Shown here: positions 34,402-43,287 of the stretch, one piece after another | How positions within the stretch are numbered: the stretch's first letter is position 1 | How the letters are laid out: each line of letters starts with the position of its first letter | Assembly: GCF_947378715.1 (NCBI RefSeq) | Contig: NZ_CANCLE010000002.1 | Coordinates: forward strand, 1-64,000 | DNA from: Phenylobacterium aquaticum | GTDB lineage: Bacteria; Pseudomonadota; Alphaproteobacteria; Caulobacterales; Caulobacteraceae | Direction of reading: 5' to 3' | Length of the DNA: 64,000 nt | Translations under genes and position numbers: made by a program | The notes under the pieces: model-generated | Databases searched by the model: none | What the model saw: only the letters and a program-made list of their open reading frames with translations | What the model was told of the DNA's origin: nothing

Positions 34402-35298
34402 ATGCTCCCCACCATTCGCCAACTGCAATATCTCAAGCTCCTCGCCGAGCATGGCGCCTTCGGGCGCGCCGCCGAGGCCGCCCATGTCACCCAGCCGACC
34501 CTCTCGGCCGGCATCCAGGAGCTGGAGCGCACGCTCGGCGCGCCGGTCGTCGACCGGGCCCGATCCGGCGTGATCCTCACCGCCGTAGGCGAGGCGGCCC
34601 TGGCCCGGGCCAATGTCATCCTCAACGAGGCCGAAGAGCTGGTGCAATCGGCGCGCAACGCCGCCCAGCCCCTGACCGGCCGCTTCCGCCTGGGCGTCAT
34701 CCCCACGGTCGCGCCCTTCCTGTTGCCCAAGGCCCTGCCGATCCTGCGCGCCCGCTTCCCCAAGCTGCGGCTGTTCCTGCGCGAGGACCTGACCCAGCGG
34801 CTGATCGCGGCGCTGAAGGCCGGCCAACTCGACGCCGCCCTGATCGCCTTGCCCTTCGACATGGCCGGCCTCGCCCACGCCCACGTCTCCGACGACGAAC
34901 TGATGGCGGCCCTGCCCTCCAATCACCGGCTGCTGGCCGGCGGCGGCTCCCTGCCTGTTGAGCTGGAGGGCGAGGACCTGATCCTGCTGGAGGACGGCCA
35001 CTGCCTGCGCGACCACGCTCTGGCCGCCTGTGGCCTCAAGCCGCCCAAGGCTACGGGCGACGAGGAGGCCTTCGCCGCGACCTCCCTGCCGACCCTGGTC
35101 CAGATGGTGGGCTCGGGCCTTGGCGTCACCTTCCTGCCGGCCATGGCCGTGCGCGCCGGCCTGACCGACGCAGCGCCCGTCTCCGTCCGGCCCCTGCGCG
35201 CCGATCACCCCAGCCGCGAGATCGTCGTCGCCTGGCGCGCCGGCTCCAGCCGTGGGGCCGAGGGCCGGCTTCTGGCCCAGACGCTCCAGGACGCCTGA
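34402..35298 (+). CDS. oxyR: Hydrogen-peroxide-inducible LysR activator OxyR
   Basis: The protein of 298 residues is a LysR regulator with HTH AEHGAFGRAAEAAHVTQPTLSAGIQELERTLG and the OxyR redox signature: EDGHCLRDHALAAC, giving Cys201 and Cys210, the same nine-residue spacing as E. coli Cys199/Cys208. Oxidation to a disulfide would switch on ahpC-ahpF. I chose ATG 34402 (MLPTIRQLQYL) because the earlier in-frame ATG lies in the terminator. The site at 34,378 suggests autoregulation. Confidence 0.93.
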   Translation: MLPTIRQLQYLKLLAEHGAFGRAAEAAHVTQPTLSAGIQELERTLGAPVVDRARSGVILTAVGEAALARANVILNEAEELVQSARNAAQPLTGRFRLGVIPTVAPFLLPKALPILRARFPKLRLFLREDLTQRLIAALKAGQLDAALIALPFDMAGLAHAHVSDDELMAALPSNHRLLAGGGSLPVELEGEDLILLEDGHCLRDHALAACGLKPPKATGDEEAFAATSLPTLVQMVGSGLGVTFLPAMAVRAGLTDAAPVSVRPLRADHPSREIVVAWRAGSSRGAEGRLLAQTLQDA

Positions 35299-35310
35299 AA
35301 AGATTATTCC

Positions 35311-35374
35311 AGATATATCTAAAAACATCTTGCGGTCCGATAGGGTCCGATATATCTAGCAATCAGACATATCG
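35311..35374 (+). promoter_or_regulatory. Three GATATATC-type palindromes, probable PadR operator
   Basis: AGATATATCT (35311-35320), CGATATATCT (35348-35357) and AGACATATCG (35365-35374) are related palindromes, 37 and 17 bases apart, in the 91-base gap between oxyR and the PadR gene at 35,390. The base composition is far more AT-rich than the surroundings. They are candidates for PadR autoregulation. Confidence 0.5.
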
Positions 35375-35389
35375 AAATAGGATCGAAAC

Positions 35390-35956
35390 ATGCACAGACA
35401 CTTTTGGGATCGCCACGAACATCACAGCCGCCATGGTTGGGGCGGACATATCCGCGACCACATCCGTGGCCGCCACGGCCGGGGGCCTGAGGGCCGCATC
35501 GGCCGCCTCCTGGAGCACGGCGATCTTCGCTTCGTGGTCCTGGCGCTGGTCTCCGAAAAGCCCCGTCACGGCTATGACGTGATGAAGGAACTCGAGGAAC
35601 GCACCGGCGGCGCCTATCGGCCCTCGCCCGGGGTCATCTACCCGACCTTCTCGCTGCTGGAAGACGAAGGTTTCGTCGCCCAGGTCGGGGTCGAGGGCGG
35701 CCGCAAGGCCTATGAGATCACGCCCGCCGGCCGCGAGGCCCTCGAGAAGAACCGCGCCGGCGTGGACGCCATCTTCGCCCGCCTGGACGAAGCCGGAACC
35801 CAATCCTCCGGCGCCCGGCCCAAGCTGCAAAGGGCGATGCAGAACCTCGGCACCGCGCTCGCCCTGCGCATGCAGCGCGGCGACGTCACCGAAGCCCAGG
35901 TCGAAGCCATAGCCGCCGCCATCGATGAGGCCGCAGCCAAGGTGGAGCGGACCTGA
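35390..35956 (+). CDS. PadR-family regulator with His-rich N-terminus (YqjI-like)
   Basis: The 188-residue protein opens with a histidine-rich stretch (residues 2-28: many HRH, HEHH, HGWGGH) and then a PadR winged helix: LEHGDLRFVVLALVSEKPRHGYDVMKELEERTGGAYRPSPGVIYPTFSLLEDEGFVA. The C-terminal helix AQVEAIAAAIDEAAAKVERT completes the family pattern. E. coli YqjI, a nickel-responsive PadR repressor, has the same plan, so metal sensing is plausible (inference). Repeated palindromes lie upstream. No obvious metal transporter is adjacent. Confidence 0.85.
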   Translation: MHRHFWDRHEHHSRHGWGGHIRDHIRGRHGRGPEGRIGRLLEHGDLRFVVLALVSEKPRHGYDVMKELEERTGGAYRPSPGVIYPTFSLLEDEGFVAQVGVEGGRKAYEITPAGREALEKNRAGVDAIFARLDEAGTQSSGARPKLQRAMQNLGTALALRMQRGDVTEAQVEAIAAAIDEAAAKVERT

Positions 35957-35965
35957 GGCCTTCCA

Positions 35966-35990
35966 CCCTCTCCCGTCTGACGGGGGAGGG
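35966..35990 (+). terminator. Hairpin after the PadR gene
   Basis: CCCTCTCCCG pairs with CGGGGGAGGG (one G-U) with a TCTGA loop, 10 bases after the stop. No T-tract follows, so it is a weak or factor-assisted terminator. Confidence 0.45.
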
Positions 35991-36022
35991 CGGCTCGACC
36001 TGGGGGTCGACATCGACTATAT

Positions 36023-36042
36023 CTGACCAACAAGTTGGTCAG
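36023..36042 (+). promoter_or_regulatory. Palindromic operator of the toxin-antitoxin unit
   Basis: CTGACCAACAAGTTGGTCAG is a 20-base perfect palindrome (9+2+9). It touches the AGGAGG ribosome-binding site of the antitoxin gene at 36,041-36,046, and a CTATAT -10-like box lies just upstream at 36,017-36,022. Antitoxins of this type, often with the toxin, repress by binding such a site. Confidence 0.7.
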
Positions 36043-36051
36043 GAGGCCGTG

Positions 36052-36294
36052 ATGGCGAGCGTCAACATCGCCGAAGCCAAGGCTCGACTCAGCGAATTGA
36101 TCGCCCAGGCTCAGGCCGGCGACCCGGTCAGCATCACGCGGCGGGGCAAACCCGCCGCGCAGCTGATCGCCGCTGGCCGGCCGCGCAAGCCCTTGGATCT
36201 CGAAGCGCTCCAGGCCCTGACGGCGTCAATGCCCCAGCCGGATATCGCGGCGGAGAGCATCGTCCGGCAGATGCGAGATGAGGATCGCTATTGA
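36052..36294 (+). CDS. Phd/YefM-family antitoxin
   Basis: The 80-residue protein has the Phd/YefM fold start [43 protein letters not shown], which forms a dimeric DNA-binding domain, and a variable acidic tail that would neutralise the toxin. ATG 36052 lies 5 bases after AGGAGG; a GTG at 36049 is too close. Its TGA overlaps the TTG of the toxin gene. Repression by binding to the palindrome at 36,023 is expected. Confidence 0.88.
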   Translation: MASVNIAEAKARLSELIAQAQAGDPVSITRRGKPAAQLIAAGRPRKPLDLEALQALTASMPQPDIAAESIVRQMRDEDRY

Positions 36295-36707
36295 TCTATC
36301 TCGACACTTCGCTCGTGGTCGCGGCCCTGACGCCGGAGGTCGCGACCGGGCGGGTCCAGTCCTGGCTGGCGGCGGAGGAGGAATTGTTCGTCAGTGACTG
36401 GGTGGCGACAGAGGTCTCTTCCGCGCTGTCGATCAAGCTCAGAACCGGTCAGATCCATCTCACTCACCGGGCCGAGGCGCTTGCGATGTACCATCGGCTC
36501 ACGGCGGACACCTTGACCACCTTGCCTGTACTGCCCCTGCATTTCCGCGCGGCGACGGCTTTCGTCGATCGTCACGAGCTTGGACTGCGGGCCGGGGACG
36601 CCCTGCATCTGGCCATTGCGTCGGACCACGGCCTGACCGTGGCGACCCTGGATCAGAAAGTGGCTGAGGCGGGCCTCGCCCTCGGCGTTGCGACCCGCCT
36701 GATTTAG
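36291..36707 (+). CDS. vapC: VapC-type PIN-domain toxin
   Basis: The 138-residue PIN-domain RNase carries the acidic active site: Asp5 ([10 protein letters not shown]), Glu41 ([11 protein letters not shown]), Asp103 ([11 protein letters not shown]) and Asp121 ([10 protein letters not shown]). VapC toxins cut tRNA or rRNA when the antitoxin is lost. The start is a TTG at 36291 overlapping the antitoxin stop, so translation is coupled. The pair is complete and looks intact. Pairing with a Phd/YefM antitoxin is common for this VapC branch. Confidence 0.88.
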   Translation: MIYLDTSLVVAALTPEVATGRVQSWLAAEEELFVSDWVATEVSSALSIKLRTGQIHLTHRAEALAMYHRLTADTLTTLPVLPLHFRAATAFVDRHELGLRAGDALHLAIASDHGLTVATLDQKVAEAGLALGVATRLI

Positions 36708-36714
36708 ACCACCC

Positions 36715-38802
36715 TCAATCCATCAGCTTCTGCGCCAGGTACACATAGTGCCGGGCCCAGCGGCGGGCGTTCAGCTCCGGGTCGGCGTCGTTGGCGTGGC
36801 CGCCGAAAGTCTGTTCGTAATAGAGGTAGGGAACCCCCATCGCCTCGAGCTTGGCCGCAAACTTGCGCGCGTGGCCGGGATGGACCCGGTCGTCGCGGGT
36901 GTTGGTGGTGATATAGGCCTCGGGATATTTCACCCCGGCCTTCAGGTTCTGATAGCCCGAATATTTGCCGATGAAGGCCGCGTCGGCGGGCACGTCGGGG
37001 TCGCCATATTCCCCGATCCACGAGGCGCCGGCCGACAGCTTGTGATAGCGCAGCATGTCGATCAGCGGGCTCTCCACCACGACCGCGTTCCACAGTTCCG
37101 GATGCTGGGTCAGGGACACCGTGGTCAGTACCCCGCCGTTCGAGCGGCCATAGATGCCGAGCCGCCGGGGCGAGGTCAGGCCGCGCGCGGTCATGTCCCT
37201 GGCCACCGCCGCGAAGTCGTCGAAGGACAGCTGGCGCTTCTCGCGCAGCACGGCGTCGTGCCAGGCCGGGCCGAACTCCCCGCCGCCCCGGATATTGGCG
37301 ATCACATAGGCGCCGCCCCGCTCCAGCCAGATCTTGCCCATCTCCGGCAGATAGATCGGCGGCTTGGCGATCTCGAATCCGCCATAGCCGTACATGATGG
37401 TCGGCGTGGAGCCGTCGAGCTTGGCCGCCTTCGGCCAGACCACGAAGTAGGGGATCTTGGTCCCGTCGGAAGAGGTCGCCCAATATTGCCGCACCCCGTC
37501 CTTGGACGCATCGAACCTGGCCGGCAGGGCCTTGACCTGGGCCGCTGTCACGGCGCCGGCGTCGGCCAGCCACAGGCTGGTGGGATCAAGGAACCCCTCC
37601 GCCGCCACGAACAGCTGGTCGTCGGCCGAGGCCGTGGCGCGCAGGGTGAATGTGGCGTCCTTGGGCAGGGGCAGGCGCTTGGCGCCTGACCACTTGCCGC
37701 CCGTGAAGCCGTAGACATCGACCGCGCCCTTCACCTCGTCCAGCAGGTTCACCACCAGCCGGCTGTCGGTGGACTCCACCGACTGGATCGCCTGGCGCGG
37801 GCCGGGCTGGAAGATCAGTGTCGGCTTGGCGTGGGCCGCGTCGGCCTGCAGCGCCTTGAGGTCGTAGGAAATCAGCGCCCCGGCTCCGAACCCGCCCCAG
37901 GCCTCCTTCAGGGCGAACACCGCCTGGCCGTCGACATAGGCCTCGAGGTCCGCCTTCTTCGGCAACGGAACCCGGGTGGCGCCCGCCGCGCCGATCAGCT
38001 GGTATTCGCTTTCGAAGAAGCTCACGCCCCGCCGGACCAGCAGGGCGTCGGCCTTACCGCCCGCGCCGTGCAGCACCGCCGGCTGGGCGGAAACGTCGGC
38101 CTTGTCGCCCCGGAACACCTCGCGGGCGCTTCCGTCGCGGCCGACGATCTTGACCACATAGGCATAGCCCGAGGCGGTCACCTCGCCCGGCGTCCATTCC
38201 CGGGCCACGGCCAAGTGGTCGGCGTCGATCCAGTCGGTGCTCTGCTTGCCCTCGGCGAAGCGGAAGCCTTTGGCCACGAAGGCTTTGCTGACCGTATCAT
38301 ATTCGCGGATCTCGACCGCGTCGCCGCCGCCATTGGACAGCCGCACCAGGCAGAGGGTCTCGGCCGGCTTGCGGCAGTCCGCGCCTTTCCAGATCCAGTT
38401 CTTGCCCTCGGCCTTGGACAGCGCGTCGAGGTCGAGCGTCACGTCCCAGGCGGGCGCGGCCGTCCGATAGCTGGCCAGGCCGGCGTGGCGCCAGACTCCA
38501 TGGATGTGCTCGGCGTCCTGCCAGAAGTTGTCGATGCCGCCGGCCCGGAACTCCGGCCACGGAATACGGTCCTTGGCGGTGAAGATCGCTCGCGCCTGCG
38601 CATGGAAGGTCGCGTAGCGGGGATCGGTCTCCAGCCGCCCGGCGGTCCTGGCGTTCTGACCCTCCACCCAGCTCATCGCCTTGGGCGCGTCGATGTCTTC
38701 CAACCATTGGAAGGGGTCGGCCGCGGTCTGGCCGGGCGCCTGGGCATGGGCCAGGGCGGGCAGGGCGAGGGCGGCGGCGAGGGCGGCGTGGATCGGCTTC
38801 AT
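36715..38802 (-). CDS. Prolyl oligopeptidase (S9A), secreted
   Basis: The protein of 695 residues has a signal peptide (MKPIHAALAAALALPALAHAQA), a seven-bladed propeller and an alpha/beta-hydrolase domain. The catalytic serine is Ser554 in YGRSNGG and the histidine is His669 in FGGHAND. GGGEFGPAWH and the GDPDVP loop are also conserved. Such enzymes cut short peptides after proline. ATG 38802 gives the signal; the in-frame upstream extension is not protein-like. It is divergent from dapF and convergent with vapC. Confidence 0.92.
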   Translation of the reverse strand: MKPIHAALAAALALPALAHAQAPGQTAADPFQWLEDIDAPKAMSWVEGQNARTAGRLETDPRYATFHAQARAIFTAKDRIPWPEFRAGGIDNFWQDAEHIHGVWRHAGLASYRTAAPAWDVTLDLDALSKAEGKNWIWKGADCRKPAETLCLVRLSNGGGDAVEIREYDTVSKAFVAKGFRFAEGKQSTDWIDADHLAVAREWTPGEVTASGYAYVVKIVGRDGSAREVFRGDKADVSAQPAVLHGAGGKADALLVRRGVSFFESEYQLIGAAGATRVPLPKKADLEAYVDGQAVFALKEAWGGFGAGALISYDLKALQADAAHAKPTLIFQPGPRQAIQSVESTDSRLVVNLLDEVKGAVDVYGFTGGKWSGAKRLPLPKDATFTLRATASADDQLFVAAEGFLDPTSLWLADAGAVTAAQVKALPARFDASKDGVRQYWATSSDGTKIPYFVVWPKAAKLDGSTPTIMYGYGGFEIAKPPIYLPEMGKIWLERGGAYVIANIRGGGEFGPAWHDAVLREKRQLSFDDFAAVARDMTARGLTSPRRLGIYGRSNGGVLTTVSLTQHPELWNAVVVESPLIDMLRYHKLSAGASWIGEYGDPDVPADAAFIGKYSGYQNLKAGVKYPEAYITTNTRDDRVHPGHARKFAAKLEAMGVPYLYYEQTFGGHANDADPELNARRWARHYVYLAQKLMD

Positions 38803-38884
38803 GGCGCGTGAGTTAAACGCCCCGGGCAGGACTTGTCTCGCCAAAGGTGATCCCGCGCGCGTTCTCCCCTATATAGCGCCGATC

Positions 38885-39712
38885 ATGAGCCGTCCGTTCC
38901 TGAAGATGAACGGGCTCGGCAACGACTTCGTCGTGGTCGAGGCCCGCACCGCCCCCTTTGATCCTTCCCAGGACGAGGTGCGGAAGATCTGTGACCGGAC
39001 CGCCGGGATCGGCTGCGACCAGCTGGTCTCGCTCGAGCGCTCTGCAAAGGGCGACGCCCGGGTGCGGTTCTGGAACGCCGATGGCGACGAGGTCGGCGCC
39101 TGCGGCAATGCCTCGCGCTGCGTAGGCTGGCTGTTGATGGAGGCTGGCGGAACGGACACCGCCGTGCTCGACACCCGGGGCGGCCTCCTGCGGGCCACCC
39201 GCGCCGGCGACCACCGGGTCAGTGTCGACATGGGCGAACCCCGCCTGGCCTGGACCGAAATCCCGCTCGCCGAGGACATGGACACCAAGGGCATAGAGCT
39301 GCAGGTCGGCCCCATCGACGCGCCGATCCTGCACACGCCGGGCTGCGTCTCCATGGGCAATCCCCATGTGGTGTTCTTCGTGCCCGACGCCGAATTGGCC
39401 CCAGTCCGCGAGGTCGGGCCGATGATCGAGCACCACCACCTGTTCCCCGAAGGCGTCAATGTCGGCTTCGCCCAGGTGAAGGCCCGCGACCGTATCCGGC
39501 TGAAGGTCTGGGAACGGGGCACCGGCCTGACCCGGGCCTGCGGCACCGGCGCCTGCGCCGCCCTGGTCGCCTGCGCCCGGCGGGGTCTCACCGACCGCAA
39601 GGCGACGCTCGAGCTCGACGGCGGCGAGCTCACCATCGAATGGCGCGAAAGCGACGGCCACGTGATCATGACCGGGCCGCTGGAGCTCGAATTCACCGGG
39701 AACCTGCCGTGA
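38885..39712 (+). CDS. dapF: Diaminopimelate epimerase
   Basis: This 275-residue enzyme converts LL- to meso-diaminopimelate for lysine and peptidoglycan. The two catalytic cysteines are Cys73 in GACGNASRC and Cys219 in ACGTGAC; FLKMNGLGNDFVVVEA opens the protein. ATG 38885 is the start; the long upstream opening is shadow. Its TGA overlaps the GTG of mtaB (GTGA), so the two genes are coupled. Confidence 0.96.
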   Translation: MSRPFLKMNGLGNDFVVVEARTAPFDPSQDEVRKICDRTAGIGCDQLVSLERSAKGDARVRFWNADGDEVGACGNASRCVGWLLMEAGGTDTAVLDTRGGLLRATRAGDHRVSVDMGEPRLAWTEIPLAEDMDTKGIELQVGPIDAPILHTPGCVSMGNPHVVFFVPDAELAPVREVGPMIEHHHLFPEGVNVGFAQVKARDRIRLKVWERGTGLTRACGTGACAALVACARRGLTDRKATLELDGGELTIEWRESDGHVIMTGPLELEFTGNLP

Positions 39713-41025
39713 GCGGCGACCACGACCTCCTCGATTCCGGCTCGGTCGCCGACGCCCCGGTCCGCGAGGACGACCCCCATGCCGACGTCCGGGTGGTGAC
39801 CTTCGGCTGTCGGCTGAACGCCTATGAGAGCGAGGTCATCCGCGCCCGCGCCGCCGAGGATGGGCTCAAGGACGCCATCGTCTTCAACACCTGCGCGGTC
39901 ACCGGCGAGGCGGTGCGTCAGGCCCGCCAGGCAATCCGCAAGGCGCGGCGCGAACGCCCGGGCGCCAAGCTGATCGTCACTGGCTGCGCGGCCCAGATCG
40001 ATCCCGCCGCCTTCGCCGGCATGGCCGAGGTCGACCTGGTGCTGGGCAATGCCGAGAAGTCCCAGGCCGGATCCTACGCCCCCCAGGCCGAGCCGGTGCG
40101 GGTTCGGGTCAATGACATCATGAGCGTGCGCGAGACCGCCGGTCACCTGATCGACGGGCTGAAGGACCGGGCGCGGGCCTATGTCGAGGTCCAGAACGGT
40201 TGCGACCACCGCTGCACCTTCTGTGTCATCCCCTATGGCCGCGGCAACTCCCGCTCGGCCCCCGCCGGCGAAGTGGTCGAACAGATCCGCCGCCTGACCG
40301 CCCAAGGCTACCAGGAGGTGGTGCTGACCGGGGTCGACGTCACCAGCTGGGGCTCCGACCTGCCGGGCGCCCCGACGCTCGGCCAGCTGGTCGCGCGAAT
40401 CCTGAGGCTGGTTCCCGAGCTGCCGCGCCTGCGGCTCTCCTCCATCGACGCCGCCGAGATCGATCCGGACCTGATGCGCTGCCTGGCGCAGGAACCCCGG
40501 CTGATGCCCTATCTGCATCTGTCGCTGCAGGCCGGCGACGACATGATCCTCAAGCGCATGAAGCGCCGCCACAGCCGCGCCGATGCGCTGAAGCTGATCG
40601 CCGAGGTGCGCGCCGTGCGCCCGGATACAGCGTTCGGCGCCGACCTGATCGCCGGCTTCCCGACCGAGACCGACGAGATGTTTGCGAACACCGTCCGCCT
40701 GGTCGAGGAGACGGGCCTGGCCTTCCTGCACGTCTTCCCGTTCAGCCCGCGCCCCGGCACGCCCGCCGCCCGCATGCCGCAGCTGACCCGCCCAGTAATC
40801 AAGGCCCGGGCCGCCCAGCTGCGCACCGCCGGCGAGGTCGCGCTTGCCCGTCACCTGGCCCGTCAGATCGGCCGCGAGGTCCAGGGTCTGGTGGAGCGCG
40901 GCGGCCTCGCCCGCGCCGAGGATTTCACAGAGATCGCCTTCGCGGGCGAAGCGGTGGTGGGATCGATCGTCTCCCTGCGCGTCACCGGCGCCGAGGGCGG
41001 CAAGCTGCTGGCGGAATTGGCCTAG
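39709..41025 (+). CDS. mtaB: tRNA t6A37 methylthiotransferase (MtaB)
   Basis: The protein of 438 residues is a MiaB-like radical-SAM enzyme that adds a methylthio group to t6A37 in tRNAs. The N-terminal UPF0004 domain has its cluster cysteines in TFGCRLNAYESEV, NTCAVTGEAVRQAR and TGCAAQ. The radical SAM cysteines are in NGCDHRCTFCVIPYGRG, with the motif preceding RSRS. The FGCRLN motif marks MtaB rather than MiaB. The start is GTG 39709, overlapping dapF. The stop overlaps the convergent TRIC gene by 4 bases. Confidence 0.93.
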   Translation: MSGDHDLLDSGSVADAPVREDDPHADVRVVTFGCRLNAYESEVIRARAAEDGLKDAIVFNTCAVTGEAVRQARQAIRKARRERPGAKLIVTGCAAQIDPAAFAGMAEVDLVLGNAEKSQAGSYAPQAEPVRVRVNDIMSVRETAGHLIDGLKDRARAYVEVQNGCDHRCTFCVIPYGRGNSRSAPAGEVVEQIRRLTAQGYQEVVLTGVDVTSWGSDLPGAPTLGQLVARILRLVPELPRLRLSSIDAAEIDPDLMRCLAQEPRLMPYLHLSLQAGDDMILKRMKRRHSRADALKLIAEVRAVRPDTAFGADLIAGFPTETDEMFANTVRLVEETGLAFLHVFPFSPRPGTPAARMPQLTRPVIKARAAQLRTAGEVALARHLARQIGREVQGLVERGGLARAEDFTEIAFAGEAVVGSIVSLRVTGAEGGKLLAELA

Positions 41026-41645
41026 TCGCTGCGCCGCCCCGGGAACCCCGGCAAGCTCCAGTCCCACAGGATCGCGCCCGCCCGCACCCCGAAGGCCAGG
41101 GCCGCGCCGGCCAGTCCCGCCGGCAGGCCCGCAACCCCGAACGTCTGCAGGATCACAAACAGCCCGGCCCCCAGCATGGCGCAGGTCACATAGATCTCGC
41201 GCCGCAGCAGCACCGAGGGTTCGTGGGCCAGGACGTCGCGGATCACCCCGCCCAGACAGGCGGTCAGCACCCCCATGACCACGGCGGTCAGGGGCGGGGC
41301 GCCCAGGGCGGAGGCCTTGGCTGCGCCGACAATGCAATAGGCCGACAGCCCCACCGCATCGAGCCAGAGCAGCACCTTGGCCCGCCCGGGCCCCGGCCCG
41401 ACGATCCACACCGCCAGGGCGGCGGCCAGGCAGGCGGCCAGATAGCCGGGCTTGGCGATCCAGAACACCGGGGCGCCGAGCAAGAGGTCGCGCAGGGTCC
41501 CGCCGCCTACCCCGGTCACGGCGGCGAAGAAGCCGAAGGTGACGATGTCGTGCTGGCGACGCGCGGCGGCCAGGGCCCCGGTCGCCCCGAACACGGCGAC
41601 GGCGGCATAGTCGAGCCAGACAAGGGCCGTGGCGATCTGATCCAT
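41022..41645 (-). CDS. Trimeric intracellular cation (TRIC)-family channel protein
   Basis: The 207-residue protein is a six- to seven-helix membrane protein of the UPF0126/YicG (TRIC) family, made of two related halves each with a glycine motif: FGFFAAVTGVGGGTLRDLLLG and VMGVLTACLGGVIRDVLA, plus RREIYVTCAMLGAG. Bacterial members are putative cation channels. ATG 41645 is preferred over an in-frame TTG at 41648. It is convergent with mtaB and divergent from ftsY. Confidence 0.88.
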   Translation of the reverse strand: MDQIATALVWLDYAAVAVFGATGALAAARRQHDIVTFGFFAAVTGVGGGTLRDLLLGAPVFWIAKPGYLAACLAAALAVWIVGPGPGRAKVLLWLDAVGLSAYCIVGAAKASALGAPPLTAVVMGVLTACLGGVIRDVLAHEPSVLLRREIYVTCAMLGAGLFVILQTFGVAGLPAGLAGAALAFGVRAGAILWDWSLPGFPGRRSD

Positions 41646-41692
41646 CAAGCCTGCTCTATCCCGGCTGCGTCCGAGCCGCTAGAAGGCGGCCC

Positions 41693-42628
41693 ATGACCGA
41701 ACCGAAGAAGGGTTGGCTCCAGCGCCTCGCCGGCGGGCTCACCCGCTCGTCCAAGGCGCTGACGGAGCAGGTGGCCGCTACCTTCACCAAGCAGCCGCTG
41801 GACCAGGCCAAGCTCGACGAACTCGAAGAGATGCTGATCGAGGCCGATCTTGGCCCGCATTCGGCCGCCCGCATCACCGCGCGCTTCGCCGAGGAAAAAT
41901 TCGGCAAGAGCGTCGACGAGGACGAGATCAAGCAGGCCCTGGCCCAGGCCATCGGTGACGAGCTTTCGACCCGCCAGGGCGATTTTGATCCCCTGTCCGG
42001 CCCCCGGCCCTATGTGGTGCTGTTCATCGGGGTCAATGGCTCGGGCAAGACCACCACGCTGGGGAAGATCGCCGCCGACCTGAAGACCCGGGGCGCCAAG
42101 GTGCTGATCGTGGCCGGGGACACCTTCCGCGCCGCCGCCGTCGAACAGCTCAAGATCTGGGCCGACCGGGCCGGCGCCGACTTCGTGTCGCGACCCATCG
42201 GCTCGGACGCCGCGGGCCTCGCCTTCGAGGCCCTGGAGCGCGCCAGGGCCGAGAACTACGACGTTGTGCTGATCGACACCGCCGGCCGGCTGCAGAACAA
42301 GCAGGGCCTGATGGACGAGCTGCACAAGATCATCCGGGTGATCAAGAAGCTGGAGCCGGACGCCCCGCACGAGACCCTGCTGGTGCTCGACGCCACGGTC
42401 GGGCGCAACGCGCTGGCCCAGGAGAACATCTTCGGCAACCAGATCGGCGTGTCCGGCATTGTCATGACCAAGCTCGACGGCACCGCCCGCGGGGGGGTGC
42501 TGGTTCCGGTGGCCCAGGCCTCCGACAGTCCGATCAAGCTGATCGGGGTGGGCGAGGGCATCGAGGATCTGCAACCGTTCAACGCCCGGGCCTTCGCCCG
42601 CTCCCTCGTCGGCCTGGAGGACCAATGA
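41693..42628 (+). CDS. ftsY: Signal recognition particle receptor FtsY
   Basis: This 311-residue GTPase docks Ffh-ribosome complexes at the membrane. It has an N domain, then the G domain with P-loop GVNGSGKTTTLGK at 113-125, DTFRAAAVEQL, DTAGRLQNK and TKLDGTARGG. The acidic A domain found in E. coli is almost absent, as usual in alphaproteobacteria. The ATGA overlap with yciB shows coupling. The partner Ffh is 32 kb away in the same orientation. Confidence 0.96.
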   Translation: MTEPKKGWLQRLAGGLTRSSKALTEQVAATFTKQPLDQAKLDELEEMLIEADLGPHSAARITARFAEEKFGKSVDEDEIKQALAQAIGDELSTRQGDFDPLSGPRPYVVLFIGVNGSGKTTTLGKIAADLKTRGAKVLIVAGDTFRAAAVEQLKIWADRAGADFVSRPIGSDAAGLAFEALERARAENYDVVLIDTAGRLQNKQGLMDELHKIIRVIKKLEPDAPHETLLVLDATVGRNALAQENIFGNQIGVSGIVMTKLDGTARGGVLVPVAQASDSPIKLIGVGEGIEDLQPFNARAFARSLVGLEDQ

Positions 42629-43197
42629 CCGCCTCGCCCGCTGCGCCCAAATGGGTGCGCTATGTCGTCGACTATGGCTCGCTGGTGGTCTGGCTGATCG
42701 CCTTCTTCGCCACCGGCCGCAACCTGATCCAGGCCACCTGGGCGCTGATGGCCGGCTCGGCGATCGCACTGCTGGTCGGCCTGATCTTCGAGCGCCGCAT
42801 CGCCCCCATCCCGCTGATCGCCGGTGGCGCGGCCCTGGTGTTCGGGGGCCTCACCCTGGTCTTCCATGACGCCCGCTTCCTGAAGATGAAGCCCACGGTC
42901 ATGAACCTGCTCTATGGCGGCGGCCTCCTGATCGGCCTGGCGATGCGCAAGAATCCGCTGCAGCTGGTGGTGGGCCAAGCCTTCCAGATGGATGACGCCG
43001 GCTGGCGCAAGCTGACCCTGCGCTACGGCCTGTTCTTCCTGGCGCTCGCCGCCCTGAACGAAGCCGTCTGGCGGACCCAGCCCGACACCATCTGGGTGCT
43101 GTTCCGCTTCCCCGGCCTGATGATCCTGACCGTCGCCTTCGCGCTGACCCAGGCGCCGGTGATGATGCGCCACGCCCTGGAGGCGGAGGCCGACTAG
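42625..43197 (+). CDS. Inner-membrane septation-family protein (YciB/IspZ)
   Basis: The 190-residue protein has five to six hydrophobic helices and the YciB/IspZ signature: YVVDYGSLVVWLIAFFATGR, PLIAGGAALVFGGLTLVFHDARFLKMKPTVMNLLYGGGLLIGLAMRKN and LFFLALAALNEAVWRTQPDTIWVLFRFPG. Such proteins affect cell-envelope and septum assembly. It overlaps ftsY by 4 bases, a pairing I recall from other alphaproteobacteria. Confidence 0.9.
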   Translation: MTASPAAPKWVRYVVDYGSLVVWLIAFFATGRNLIQATWALMAGSAIALLVGLIFERRIAPIPLIAGGAALVFGGLTLVFHDARFLKMKPTVMNLLYGGGLLIGLAMRKNPLQLVVGQAFQMDDAGWRKLTLRYGLFFLALAALNEAVWRTQPDTIWVLFRFPGLMILTVAFALTQAPVMMRHALEAEAD

Positions 43198-43219
43198 GGG
43201 CTTTGGACCGCCCACGGAC

Positions 43220-43254
43220 CGTCTGTCGTCAAACAGACGTGAAGGGCCTATAGA
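43220..43254 (+). promoter_or_regulatory. Inverted repeat and -10 box before the MarR gene
   Basis: CGTCTGT and ACAGACG (43220-43239) form a 7+6+7 inverted repeat, and TATAGA (43249-43254) is a good -10. The repeat would cover the -35 region, so a MarR dimer bound there would block transcription of the gene at 43,288. Confidence 0.5.
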
Positions 43255-43287
43255 TTCCCGGCAGCTCCAAGCGGCGAGGTTGGGTCG

